DNA of 64,000 nucleotides from Alkalihalobacillus sp. CinArs1. GTDB lineage: Bacteria; Bacillota; Bacilli; Bacillales; Guptibacillaceae. A program made the position numbers and the translations under genes. Shown piece by piece: positions 33,701-41,449 of this stretch (the stretch's first letter is position 1; each line of letters starts with the position of its first letter). The stretch spans positions 1-64,000 of the forward strand of contig NZ_CANDOB010000004.1 of the NCBI RefSeq assembly GCF_947387515.1. Direction: 5' to 3'. The notes below the pieces were generated by a model. The model was not told the DNA's origin and searched no databases. It saw only the letters and a list, made by a program, of their open reading frames with translations.

Positions 33701-35053
33701 TTAGTTAGAAGTGAACCAATAAACGAATTGAATCAATGCTTTTACAGATGGACGGCAGTTGGTGTTCGAAGGGTGATCAGGGGTTTTTGAAGGCTTTGTG
33801 TTTACCTCGATTATCCATGGATGCCCATCTTTATCTATGCTTAAATCGATACCGAGTTCTCCATACATCCCGTCCGTTTCACCATCGATTACCTTAGAGA
33901 CTTCTAGAGCGAGCTCTGGAAGAATTCGTTTGATTTGTTTTCGGGATACTTTATCAAATTGTGAGAGAACGTCATCTACTGACTTGATGAGTCCACCTCG
34001 AGCAATGTTCGAAACGAATTGATCTTTCGACTGAGATACTCGCGCGACTGTTGAAACAACCCTCCATTTATCACCAGGTCCCTTTAAACATAGAATGCGA
34101 AAGTCAACTGGACAATCTCCTACCTCAAAGAGGGGGATGCCCTGTTGTATCAAATATGGCACCTTTTTGCTTCTCGCTCGTATAGCAGGATAGAGGCCTG
34201 ATAATGTAGGGGAGGTTAGTACCTTGTTTCCGCTAAAACTCGAATAGCCTAGCAAATAACAATCTTGACTCTTACTGATCCGATAAATGTGCCTTCCTTG
34301 ACTACCGTTAATCGGCTTAAGGTAGATGGTGTTGTACTTATTCATCATTTGTTCAACTTTATCGATCGTATCGAGTATGTCTGATTCAGGGAGGTAGGGA
34401 GCGAGCTCCTCATATAAGAGTAGTTTTTCGTGAACATCCCATTTATCTATGAATGCTTCATTAAAATAAGGTATGTTGAGCTCTCGCCATAATTCCTTCA
34501 AGCTCTCTATTTCACTTGAATTCTCTAACCGTCTTGAGTGAATGCGATTATAGATGATGGAAGGTAATGGGAGTGGGGCTTCAATCCATTGGTCAGTTTG
34601 CCATCTCTTCCCGATTACTGAGTTGTTGTCCCACCTTTTTAAAGTGTTAACAAAAAAGAAGATATGGTGTTCTTCGCAGTACTTTGCAATTTCTAAACAA
34701 AAATCAGTATAAGCAGAAAAAGGAGTGTCTTCCTTTCCTTGCGCATTCGTAGTCAGGCAGAATATCGGTCCTAACGTAATCACGCTAGTTTCTTTACAAA
34801 AGGATAGTAGAACACGTAGTTCGTTTTTAGGAATGAAAAGGCGTGACAAGATCTCTTCTGAACAATACACTGCTTGATCAGAGTTTGTTTCATAGCTCTC
34901 CAGGTGAACTGGATATTGAAGAGATCCGCATTTAAAAAATACGTCTGTATTCTCTATGTGCCATCTAGTAGCTAGGTACTCAGGAATAATTAGTCGGTTT
35001 TTACCCGTTTCTTCGAGTAAAGGGTGTAAGATCACTTTATGTGTATGTTTCAT
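33701..35053 (-). CDS. YheC/YheD-family ATP-grasp protein, copy 1 (long)
   Basis: A 450-residue member and the first gene of the four-copy operon. An N-terminal domain of about 100 residues (ending VITLGPIFCLTTN) precedes the ATP-grasp core with YLKPINGSQGRHI, VDFRILCLK, NIARGGLIK and IIEVNTKPSKTPD. One feature differs: the glycine-rich loop reads GRHI where the other copies have GxG, so nucleotide binding may be altered. A sigma-K-like promoter lies 65 nt upstream of the ATG. Length matches B. subtilis YheD (453 aa). Confidence 0.92.
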   Translation of the reverse strand: MKHTHKVILHPLLEETGKNRLIIPEYLATRWHIENTDVFFKCGSLQYPVHLESYETNSDQAVYCSEEILSRLFIPKNELRVLLSFCKETSVITLGPIFCLTTNAQGKEDTPFSAYTDFCLEIAKYCEEHHIFFFVNTLKRWDNNSVIGKRWQTDQWIEAPLPLPSIIYNRIHSRRLENSSEIESLKELWRELNIPYFNEAFIDKWDVHEKLLLYEELAPYLPESDILDTIDKVEQMMNKYNTIYLKPINGSQGRHIYRISKSQDCYLLGYSSFSGNKVLTSPTLSGLYPAIRARSKKVPYLIQQGIPLFEVGDCPVDFRILCLKGPGDKWRVVSTVARVSQSKDQFVSNIARGGLIKSVDDVLSQFDKVSRKQIKRILPELALEVSKVIDGETDGMYGELGIDLSIDKDGHPWIIEVNTKPSKTPDHPSNTNCRPSVKALIQFVYWFTSN

Positions 35054-35101
35054 AGAAACCCTCGTTCAACTATTTTTTTCGATAGATTGCCTTCCTTAAA
35101 C

Positions 35102-35130
35102 TGGATAGGCAATTGCGGATAACGTATACT
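35102..35130 (+). promoter_or_regulatory. Sigma-A promoter candidate of yheB
   Basis: TGGATA (35102-35107), a 17-bp spacer and TATACT (35125-35130), about 53 nt before the yheB ATG. It shares its -10 with the divergent sigma-K-like promoter. Confidence 0.4.
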
Positions 35131-35152
35131 ATGAAGATGGAGTTTTCTTTGT
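35125..35152 (-). promoter_or_regulatory. Sigma-K promoter candidate of the ATP-grasp operon
   Basis: On the minus strand, AC (35152-35151), 17 bp and CATAGTATA (35133-35125) match the sigma-K consensus AC-N16/17-CATANNNTA at every fixed position. Start predicted near 35118. Late mother-cell expression fits a coat-associated protein set. Confidence 0.55.
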
Positions 35153-35182
35153 GAAAACGTGAGATAGAAAGGTTGATTGTTT

Positions 35183-36325
35183 ATGTCGTCCATTATTATT
35201 ACGATTCTATTTATGGTCGTTATCGGAGCGATCATAGGTGGATTTACGAATTCATTAGCGATAAAAATGCTATTCAGACCATATAAACCGCTATATATTG
35301 GGAAGTGGAAAGTTCCGTTTACTCCTGGTCTTATCCCTAAGCGCCGAGATGAATTGGCGGTACAACTCGGTAGAATGGTTGTAGAACATTTATTAACACC
35401 AGAAGGCATTCAGAAGAAAATGCATGATCCTGTTTTTAAGCTAACGATGGTCGAATATGCTCAAAAAGAAGTCATGAAGTATCTTGATAAAGAAGATACG
35501 ATCGAGGAGCTGATTTCAAAAGGTCTCCATATGGAATCACCATCTACTGTGACGAAGGAAAAAGCGAGAGCGTATATAAAAGGAAAGCTTGAAGCGAAGG
35601 TAAACGAATTGAAGGCGCAGGAAGTAGGAGAAGTGCTGCCTGATAGGCTTGTTTCGAAAGTCGATAGTGGCATCGAACCGTTTTCTGATTTGATCCTAAC
35701 GAAAGTCAGTGATTATATCGCTTCGCCAGAAGGTAAAGAAAAATTATCGGTGATGATCGATCTTTATCTTGCAGAACGAGGAACACTAGGAAGCATGATC
35801 AATATGTTCTTTACCAATACGAGGATCGTTGATAAGGTCCAGCCTGAACTTCTTCGTTTGTTAAAACAAAAAGATATTCAACAAGTCATCGTCACGATGC
35901 TTGAAAAAGAGTGGAGTTCGATAAAGGAAAGTAAAGTTGAGACGTTTGAAGATAAGGTGAATCTGAACGATGTCGTACACGATCTTTCTGAAGCGATTGT
36001 AAAGGAGCTTCCCATCGACCAGATCATGGAACTGCCGCTGTCGAAAGCAATCGAACCGTTTAAGGATCGAATCATTGAAGACTTTGTTCCAAGAATCGTA
36101 GATGCAGCTGGAAATTACTTAAGTCACCAATTACAGCCGTTGATGGAACAACTACAGCTTGCTGAAATCGTAAAGAGTCAGGTGGAAGGCTTCTCGGTTG
36201 GACGAATCGAAGAAATGGTTCTGTCAATTTCTAGAAGAGAATTTAAGATGATCACGTACCTTGGGGCTGTTCTTGGAGGATTGATCGGAGTTGTTCAGGG
36301 AATCATTATTACGATTATTGGATGA
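35183..36325 (+). CDS. yheB: YheB, DUF445 membrane protein
   Basis: A 380-residue DUF445-family protein, close in length to B. subtilis YheB (377). One N-terminal helix ([20 protein letters not shown]) and one C-terminal helix ([21 protein letters not shown]) bracket a long amphipathic helical region, so both ends sit in the membrane. The motif ALKMLFRPY-like ([14 protein letters not shown]) and [18 protein letters not shown] are family hallmarks. The ATG at 35183 follows AAAGGTTGAT; a TTG two codons earlier is less likely. It is followed by yheA, as in B. subtilis. Confidence 0.94.
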   Translation: MSSIIITILFMVVIGAIIGGFTNSLAIKMLFRPYKPLYIGKWKVPFTPGLIPKRRDELAVQLGRMVVEHLLTPEGIQKKMHDPVFKLTMVEYAQKEVMKYLDKEDTIEELISKGLHMESPSTVTKEKARAYIKGKLEAKVNELKAQEVGEVLPDRLVSKVDSGIEPFSDLILTKVSDYIASPEGKEKLSVMIDLYLAERGTLGSMINMFFTNTRIVDKVQPELLRLLKQKDIQQVIVTMLEKEWSSIKESKVETFEDKVNLNDVVHDLSEAIVKELPIDQIMELPLSKAIEPFKDRIIEDFVPRIVDAAGNYLSHQLQPLMEQLQLAEIVKSQVEGFSVGRIEEMVLSISRREFKMITYLGAVLGGLIGVVQGIIITIIG

Positions 36326-36406
36326 TTTGGTCGGTCTTTGTTATAGTGGGTAGGTACGGGGTTATGAGAGCGAAAATAATCCTTATAATCTAAGGAGGTA
36401 TATATC

Positions 36407-36778
36407 ATGGCTGAAAAAAATCTTTATGATGTAGCTTATGAGCTAGAAAGTGCTATGCGCGAGCATGAGGACTACACAAAACTTAAGGAACTTTACGATC
36501 AAGTAAACCAGGATGAAGTTGCGAAGAAGTTATTCGATAACTTCCGTAACATGCAGATGGAGCTTCAACAGAAGCAAATGACTGGTCAGCAAATCACTGA
36601 AGAGGAAGCGCAAACTGCTCAACAGCAAGTAGAACTTGTTCAACAGCACGAAGTGATTTCCCAGCTTATGCAGCAAGAGCAGCGTATGAGCCAAGTGATT
36701 CAAGACATCAACAAGATCGTTACGAAGCCACTTGAAGACCTTTACGGTAAAGCTGACGAAGACAACGTTCAACAATAA
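36407..36778 (+). CDS. yheA: YheA, YlbF/YmcA-family protein
   Basis: A 123-residue helical protein of the YlbF/YmcA (DUF964) family. It is very rich in Gln and Glu and almost wholly alpha-helical. YlbF and YmcA form, with YaaT, a complex affecting RNase Y and competence or sporulation; YheA is a paralogue without an assigned role. AAGGAGGTATA lies before the ATG. The 81-bp gap to yheB contains no terminator, so the two are probably co-transcribed. A strong terminator follows. Confidence 0.93.
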   Translation: MAEKNLYDVAYELESAMREHEDYTKLKELYDQVNQDEVAKKLFDNFRNMQMELQQKQMTGQQITEEEAQTAQQQVELVQQHEVISQLMQQEQRMSQVIQDINKIVTKPLEDLYGKADEDNVQQ

Positions 36779-36781
36779 GAC

Positions 36782-36820
36782 AAAAAGAACTCCCGCAAAT
36801 CATTGCGGGAGTTCTTTTTA
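36782..36820 (+). terminator. Terminator of yheBA
   Basis: AAAGAACTCCCGCA / TGCGGGAGTTCTTT with a T-run. Confidence 0.92.
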
Positions 36821-36825
36821 TTCGA

Positions 36826-36895
36826 TCATGATAGCTTGCTTATTTGAGTGAAGGTTTACTCACGTCACTCTCATGAAATGAGCAAACTATCATGA
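36826..36895. repeat. 70-bp hairpin element
   Basis: TCATGATAG-c-TTGCT (36826-36840) pairs with AGCAA-a-CTATCATGA (36881-36895), with one mismatch. The loop holds a second small hairpin (AGTGA/TACTC type). It lies between the yheA terminator and the 3' end of the minus-strand gene, with no T-run on either side. Confidence 0.7.
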
Positions 36896-36907
36896 CTCTA
36901 GCTATGT

Positions 36908-37123
36908 TTATGACGCAACGTTTTCAATTACTCCGACTACTTCAAACTGCTTCGGTTGAGTGATGATTCGTTCTTCCAACTCACATTCAGGACACTGAAG
37001 CTCGTGTTTTTCAATCTGAACTTTTCCTCTGAATTCATGATCACACGTCGTACATTTGTATATATGTGGTTGAGTAATCGTACCTACACAATCAAATCTG
37101 ATTCTCTCTTTGCCTTCTGTCAT
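36908..37123 (-). CDS. Small zinc-ribbon protein (71 aa)
   Basis: A 71-residue protein with two CxxC pairs (YKCTTCDHEF and QCPECELEE) forming a single zinc ribbon, probably a nucleic-acid or protein binding module. The start is the ATG at 37123, since AAAGGGG lies 8 nt upstream; longer frames include that site. It ends in a short hydrophobic tail (FEVVGVIENVAS). I cannot name the family with confidence. It is convergent with yheA and divergent from yhaX. Confidence 0.75.
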   Translation of the reverse strand: MTEGKERIRFDCVGTITQPHIYKCTTCDHEFRGKVQIEKHELQCPECELEERIITQPKQFEVVGVIENVAS

Positions 37124-37326
37124 TTCAAATACCCCTTTCATGGTAGTTTTATTGTAATAATTTTGTAATATAAGTGGATTTATAGTAGAAGTTCCCACGA
37201 GAAGAAAAACTTAAACGCTTTTTTCTAAAGAGATTTTCCTAGAGAAAATTTTGTGATAGGACAAATTACACCCTTCATAAAAATAAATGACATAGGGACG
37301 ACTTTCAGGTGAAAAGGGGGGACGAC

Positions 37327-38178
37327 ATGGTATATAAACTATTGGCTTTAGATATTGATGGTACGTTGCTTAGGTCTAATCATAAAATCGACAAGGAAAC
37401 GAAGGAAGCCATTGAGTATGTGAAAGATAAAGGGGTTTATGTCACGCTGATAACTAGTCGAAATTTCGCCTCTGCTAAAAAGATCGCAAAATCCGTTAAG
37501 TTAGATGACTCGATCATAGTGACTCATAGCGGGTCATTTATCGCTCAAAACGTACAAGAGCCGATCTATCAAGAAAGAATCAGTAAAGATGATGTTCGCG
37601 ACATCATTCATATACTCGAAAAGTTTGATTGCCATATTCGTATCATTCATGAACGGTTAGCGGTTGGAAACCGGGTGAATCAGAACCATTACCTGTCAGC
37701 GAAGATGACGCTCGGAATCGGAGATCCGCTTTTCTATCCTGTTAATTTTGTTGAGACGCTTAGTGAGTATTTAGAGAAGAAAGAGCTGTCACCACCTAAG
37801 ATCGATGCGCACTTTTTTAACGAAGATGAACGCGAGGAAGCCAAAAGAATTTTGGAAGACCTCATCCCTACTATTTCAATTGTTCGCTCTACGAAGTGTA
37901 ATTTCGGAATCATTCCTAAAGGTGTCTCTAAAGCGAAGAGCCTTCGTCTTTTAGGAGATCATCTTGGAATCTCTGTTGATAGTATGGTAGTGATAGGTGA
38001 CTCAGATTGCGACAAAGAGATGATTTATCAAGCTGGGCTCGGTGTCGCGATGGGGAATGCTCCTAAAGAAATAAGGAGGTTAGCGGACTGGGTCACACGA
38101 TCGAACGACCAGCAAGGGGTTTCTTACATGGTGAAAGAAGTGTTTAGAAAGCAAATGCGCCTTCAACTTAAAAGGTAG
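37327..38178 (+). CDS. yhaX: HAD-family Cof-type phosphatase YhaX
   Basis: A 283-residue HAD hydrolase with a C2 cap (Cof type). The nucleophile motif LDIDGTLLRSNH is at the N-terminus, motif II Thr is in LITSRN, and motif III/IV is GDSDCDKEMIYQAGLGVAMGNA. These enzymes dephosphorylate sugar phosphates or cofactors such as FMN, PLP or pyrophosphates; B. subtilis YhaX is sporulation-controlled. The ATG at 37327 lies behind AAAAGGGGGG; the GTG at 37309 would include it. A terminator follows 23 nt after the stop. Confidence 0.9.
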   Translation: MVYKLLALDIDGTLLRSNHKIDKETKEAIEYVKDKGVYVTLITSRNFASAKKIAKSVKLDDSIIVTHSGSFIAQNVQEPIYQERISKDDVRDIIHILEKFDCHIRIIHERLAVGNRVNQNHYLSAKMTLGIGDPLFYPVNFVETLSEYLEKKELSPPKIDAHFFNEDEREEAKRILEDLIPTISIVRSTKCNFGIIPKGVSKAKSLRLLGDHLGISVDSMVVIGDSDCDKEMIYQAGLGVAMGNAPKEIRRLADWVTRSNDQQGVSYMVKEVFRKQMRLQLKR

Positions 38179-38203
38179 TTTTTCAACACTTATTGGCAAA
38201 AAT

Positions 38204-38246
38204 AAGCGCTGTTTCCTCAATTTCGAGGAGATAAGCGCTTTTTTTA
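38204..38246 (+). terminator. Terminator of yhaX
   Basis: AGCGCT ... CCTC / GAGG ... AGCGCT in a two-part stem followed by seven T. Confidence 0.85.
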
Positions 38247-38282
38247 TGAGACTTTTGACGCATTTTCGCAAAATGAAAAGGC

Positions 38283-38312
38283 TTTCAAAGAAAAATATCT
38301 AATAAGTATAAT
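38283..38312 (+). promoter_or_regulatory. Sigma-A promoter candidate of the aldehyde dehydrogenase
   Basis: TTTCAA (38283-38288), an 18-bp spacer and a perfect TATAAT (38307-38312), about 33 nt before the ATG. Confidence 0.5.
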
Positions 38313-38345
38313 GTTTGATAATTTTGAAATTATGGAGGGTTATTA

Positions 38346-39827
38346 ATGGAAAAAATTCTCGACATGAATCCTAAGGTAGCTGAATTCTTGAAAGGTAAGA
38401 AACAACTTTATATCAATGGTCAGTTTAAGGATTCGTTATCAGGAAGAACTTTCGACACGCTCAACCCCTCAACAGGTGAAGTGCTTGCAACAGTAAGTGA
38501 AGGAGTAAAAGAAGATATTGATGAAGCGGTAATGGCGGCTAGAAAGGCATTCGATAGCGGCCCTTGGTCTAAAATGTCAGCTTCAAAGAGAAGCAGAATA
38601 ATTTATAAGCTAGCTGATCTTATGGAAGAAAACAAAGAAGAGCTAGCGATGATTGATACGCTTGATAACGGTAAGCCGATCCGTGAAACGAAAAATGCAG
38701 ACGTGCCTCTAGCGATTGAGCATTTCCGCTACTACGCTGGATGGGCAACAAAAATTATGGGACAAACGATTCCAGTAAACGGTCCTTTCTTCAACTACAC
38801 GCGTCATGAAGCTCTTGGCGTTGTTGGACAGATCATTCCTTGGAACTTCCCGTTACTAATGGCTGCGTGGAAACTTGGTGCTGCTCTTGCAACAGGTTGT
38901 ACAGTTGTTCTTAAGCCAGCTGAGCAAACGCCTCTATCTGTGCTCTATCTTGCAGAGCTAATGGAAGAAGCAGGCTTCCCAGAAGGGGTTGTCAACATCG
39001 TTCCTGGTTACGGAGAAACAGCAGGAGATGCACTTGTAAAGCATCCTGACGTTGATAAGATCGCATTCACTGGCTCAACTGAAGTAGGTAAGTATATTAT
39101 GAACCAGGCGTCAAACGACCTTAAGAGAGTAACTCTTGAGCTTGGTGGTAAGTCACCTAATATCATTCTGCCAGACGCAGACATGACAAAAGCGATTCCT
39201 GGAGCACTAAGCGGTATTATGTTTAACCAGGGACAGGTTTGCTGTGCAGGTTCTAGACTCTTTATTCAAAAGAAAGCATATGACAATGTGATGGCTGACC
39301 TCGTTAGCCACAGCCAGAAGATTAAGCAAGGTTCAGGTCTTGATCCGTCTACTGAAATGGGACCTCTTGTTTCAGATGAGCAGCATAAAAAAGTTCTTGA
39401 GTATATCTCAAAAGGTCAAGATGAAGGTGCCGAGCTTCTTACTGGTGGACAAGTTCCTTATGAGAACGGCTACTATGTTCAACCGACGATCTTCTCAGAT
39501 GTTGATGATAAGATGACGATCGCAAAAGAAGAAATCTTTGGGCCAGTTGTAGCAGCTATGCCGTTTGAGGACTTAGATGAAGTTGTGGAGCGTGCAAACA
39601 ACTCTAACTATGGTCTTGCAGCTGGACTATGGACTGAGAACTTGAAGTCTGCTCACTACGTAGCGAATCGCATTAAAGCAGGTACAGTTTGGGTGAACTG
39701 CTACAATGCATTCGATGCTGCATCTCCATTCGGAGGATACAAGCAGTCTGGTATCGGAAGAGAAATGGGCTCTTACGCGTTGGATAACTATACTGAAGTT
39801 AAGAGCGTGTGGATCAACCTTAAATAA
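38346..39827 (+). CDS. NAD(P)-dependent aldehyde dehydrogenase (DhaS-like)
   Basis: A 493-residue aldehyde dehydrogenase of the class 1/2 type, oxidising aldehydes to acids with NAD(P). The general base is in LELGGKSPNIILPD, the catalytic Cys in MFNQGQVCCAGSRL, the nucleotide loop in FTGSTEVGKYI and the oxyanion Asn in PWNFPL. Closest in feel to B. subtilis DhaS and AldA/YcbD enzymes; specificity is not readable. ATGGAGGG-type site stands before the ATG. It has its own promoter and terminator and is a monocistronic unit. It is absent from the collinear B. subtilis yha order, so it was probably inserted here. Confidence 0.93.
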   Translation: MEKILDMNPKVAEFLKGKKQLYINGQFKDSLSGRTFDTLNPSTGEVLATVSEGVKEDIDEAVMAARKAFDSGPWSKMSASKRSRIIYKLADLMEENKEELAMIDTLDNGKPIRETKNADVPLAIEHFRYYAGWATKIMGQTIPVNGPFFNYTRHEALGVVGQIIPWNFPLLMAAWKLGAALATGCTVVLKPAEQTPLSVLYLAELMEEAGFPEGVVNIVPGYGETAGDALVKHPDVDKIAFTGSTEVGKYIMNQASNDLKRVTLELGGKSPNIILPDADMTKAIPGALSGIMFNQGQVCCAGSRLFIQKKAYDNVMADLVSHSQKIKQGSGLDPSTEMGPLVSDEQHKKVLEYISKGQDEGAELLTGGQVPYENGYYVQPTIFSDVDDKMTIAKEEIFGPVVAAMPFEDLDEVVERANNSNYGLAAGLWTENLKSAHYVANRIKAGTVWVNCYNAFDAASPFGGYKQSGIGREMGSYALDNYTEVKSVWINLK

Positions 39828-39838
39828 GTTTAATAACA

Positions 39839-39872
39839 AAAACGCTAGTCCGAATTGGACTAGCGTTTTTTT
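39839..39872 (+). terminator. Terminator of the aldehyde dehydrogenase
   Basis: AACGCTAGTCC / GGACTAGCGTT with seven T. Confidence 0.93.
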
Positions 39873-39898
39873 GATTTTGATCATTTTAAAAGATTCGA

Positions 39899-40223
39899 GA
39901 GGCTGTTGGGACTGATGCGTCCGCAGAAACTGCGAGATTTCACTCTTTCCGTTTCTAAACGCTCGCCTTCGCTTTTCATTGTCTAGCTCCAGTGGGCTAA
40001 ATCCTCCGGCTGTTTCGCCCCCTCGGTTGAGACCAAAATCGTCTCATCCTCACGGGCTCCAACATCCTACGGATTTAAAACGCGCCCACTTCCGCTTTTC
40101 GAATGTCCAGCTGCAGTGGGCAGGCCCTCGATCGCTTCACCTTTTCGATTGAACACAAAGAGCGTGTTCATTCGAAAAGGTTCCAGCGCTTGTCGGGCCT
40201 AAGCGCCCACTTCCGCTTTTCAT
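39899..40223. repeat. Tandem array of ~121-bp palindromic elements, locus B
   Basis: Two full units start with CGCTTTTC at 39970 and 40093, with a third boundary at 40214 (periods 123 and 121). A shortened type A unit (39899-39969) comes first, which keeps GCAGAAACTGCGA and CGTTTCTAAACGC but lacks the central hairpin. The last unit is type B and is very similar to unit 2 of locus A (CCTCGATCGCTTCACCTTT, CCAGCGCTTGTCGG). The first unit has GAGAC/GTCTC in place of GAACAC/GTGTTC, so pairing is kept while sequence changes. The last boundary provides the TCA that encodes the stop codon of the minus-strand gene at 40220. Confidence 0.9.
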
Positions 40224-40405
40224 CTTTGCAATACAATCAATTTACCGGTTGAGGAAACGACTCTTGCGGGTTTGGATTCGAAGCCTTTTTCGTTTAGGAT
40301 TTCTTGGCCTATTTTTTTTGCGTCTTTGTCGTTTTGGGCTTCGAAGCTGTCGTCTAGGATGGTGGTTCCGTCTTTTTCAAATGCTGTGATAATGTACTTT
40401 TCCAT
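40220..40405 (-). CDS. yhzD: YhzD-like small protein (61 aa)
   Basis: A 61-residue soluble protein that fits the YhzD family by length, opening (MEKYIITAFEKDGTTILDDSF) and place in the yha cluster. It looks like a small alpha/beta fold; no function is known. AGGAGGGACA lies before the ATG. Its stop codon TGA is formed by the edge of the adjoining repeat array, so the array reaches the last codon of this gene. The residues just before the stop (KLIVLQR) read as part of the normal fold, so little or nothing has been lost. Confidence 0.7.
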   Translation of the reverse strand: MEKYIITAFEKDGTTILDDSFEAQNDKDAKKIGQEILNEKGFESKPARVVSSTGKLIVLQR

Positions 40406-40552
40406 GTGTTGTCCCTCCTACTAGTTATAGTTATTATTCTACCGATTCGATTTGGTATTGTCACTTTTTTCAGAAAAAACGAATCTTTTAAGAGTGAGAA
40501 ACGTTATAGTAGTATGAGTGGATAATCGATTTTCGAAATAGGGGGGAAGTAG

Positions 40553-41449
40553 ATGCTTCGTTTAGAGAATGTAACGAAGAAGTTTGGTTCGTTTACAGCA
40601 GTCGATGGGTTGAATTTATCGATTCCAGAAAATGAAGTGTTCGGGTTGCTCGGGGGAAACGGAGCGGGTAAAACGACAACGTTTCGAATGTTGCTGCGTT
40701 TGATCGATCAAACGGATGGAATGATTTCATGGAAGAATAATGACATATCATACAATAAAAGTCATCTTATCGGATATCTACCTGAGGAAAGAGGACTTTA
40801 TCCAAAGATGAAGGTTAGAGAGCAATTGATTTACCTTGGGAAGCTTAGGGGGATGAAGAAAGAAGAGATTGAGATCGAAATAAAAAATTGGCTCGAACGT
40901 TTTGGTGTGCCAGAAAATGCGAATAAAAAAGTCGAGGACTTATCGAAGGGGAATCAGCAGAAAATACAGTTCATAGCGGCAGTAATCCATAAACCAGAAT
41001 TGCTTATTCTTGATGAGCCTTTCAGTGGTCTTGATCCTGTTAATGTAGAGTTACTAAAAGACGCTGTTCTCGACCTAAAGGAGAAGGGAACGACGATTCT
41101 GTTCTCAAGTCATCGAATGGAGCATGTTGAAGAATTATGTGAGCACTTGTGTATTTTACATAAAGGGAAACCAGTGGTGAATGGCAATTTAAAAGAGATC
41201 AAGCAATCGTATGGTAAGAAAAACCTTCTTGTGAACGTTGATTTTGATCTCGCTTTTCTTAAAAACATACCAGGTGTCCTTCGGATAAAGAGCGGGGTCA
41301 ATCAATCGATCATACAGATTGAAAATGAAGCTGTTTCACAAGAAGTACTAACTGAATTGATGAAGAACGGTTTTGTTAGACATTTTGCGTTAGAAGAACC
41401 TTCTCTGAATGATATCTTTATTGAGAAAGTAGGTGCTTCGTATGAATAA
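40553..41449 (+). CDS. yhaQ: YhaQ, ABC exporter ATPase
   Basis: A 298-residue ABC ATPase of the NatA/DrrA group, same length as B. subtilis YhaQ. Motifs are Walker A GGNGAGKTTT, signature LSKGNQQKIQFIAAV, Walker B LLILDEPFSGLDPVN and an H-loop FSSHRMEH. The C-terminal domain of about 80 residues is typical of exporters of this group. It overlaps the permease yhaP by 8 nt. The substrate is unknown; NatAB relatives export sodium or drugs. Confidence 0.94.
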   Translation: MLRLENVTKKFGSFTAVDGLNLSIPENEVFGLLGGNGAGKTTTFRMLLRLIDQTDGMISWKNNDISYNKSHLIGYLPEERGLYPKMKVREQLIYLGKLRGMKKEEIEIEIKNWLERFGVPENANKKVEDLSKGNQQKIQFIAAVIHKPELLILDEPFSGLDPVNVELLKDAVLDLKEKGTTILFSSHRMEHVEELCEHLCILHKGKPVVNGNLKEIKQSYGKKNLLVNVDFDLAFLKNIPGVLRIKSGVNQSIIQIENEAVSQEVLTELMKNGFVRHFALEEPSLNDIFIEKVGASYE

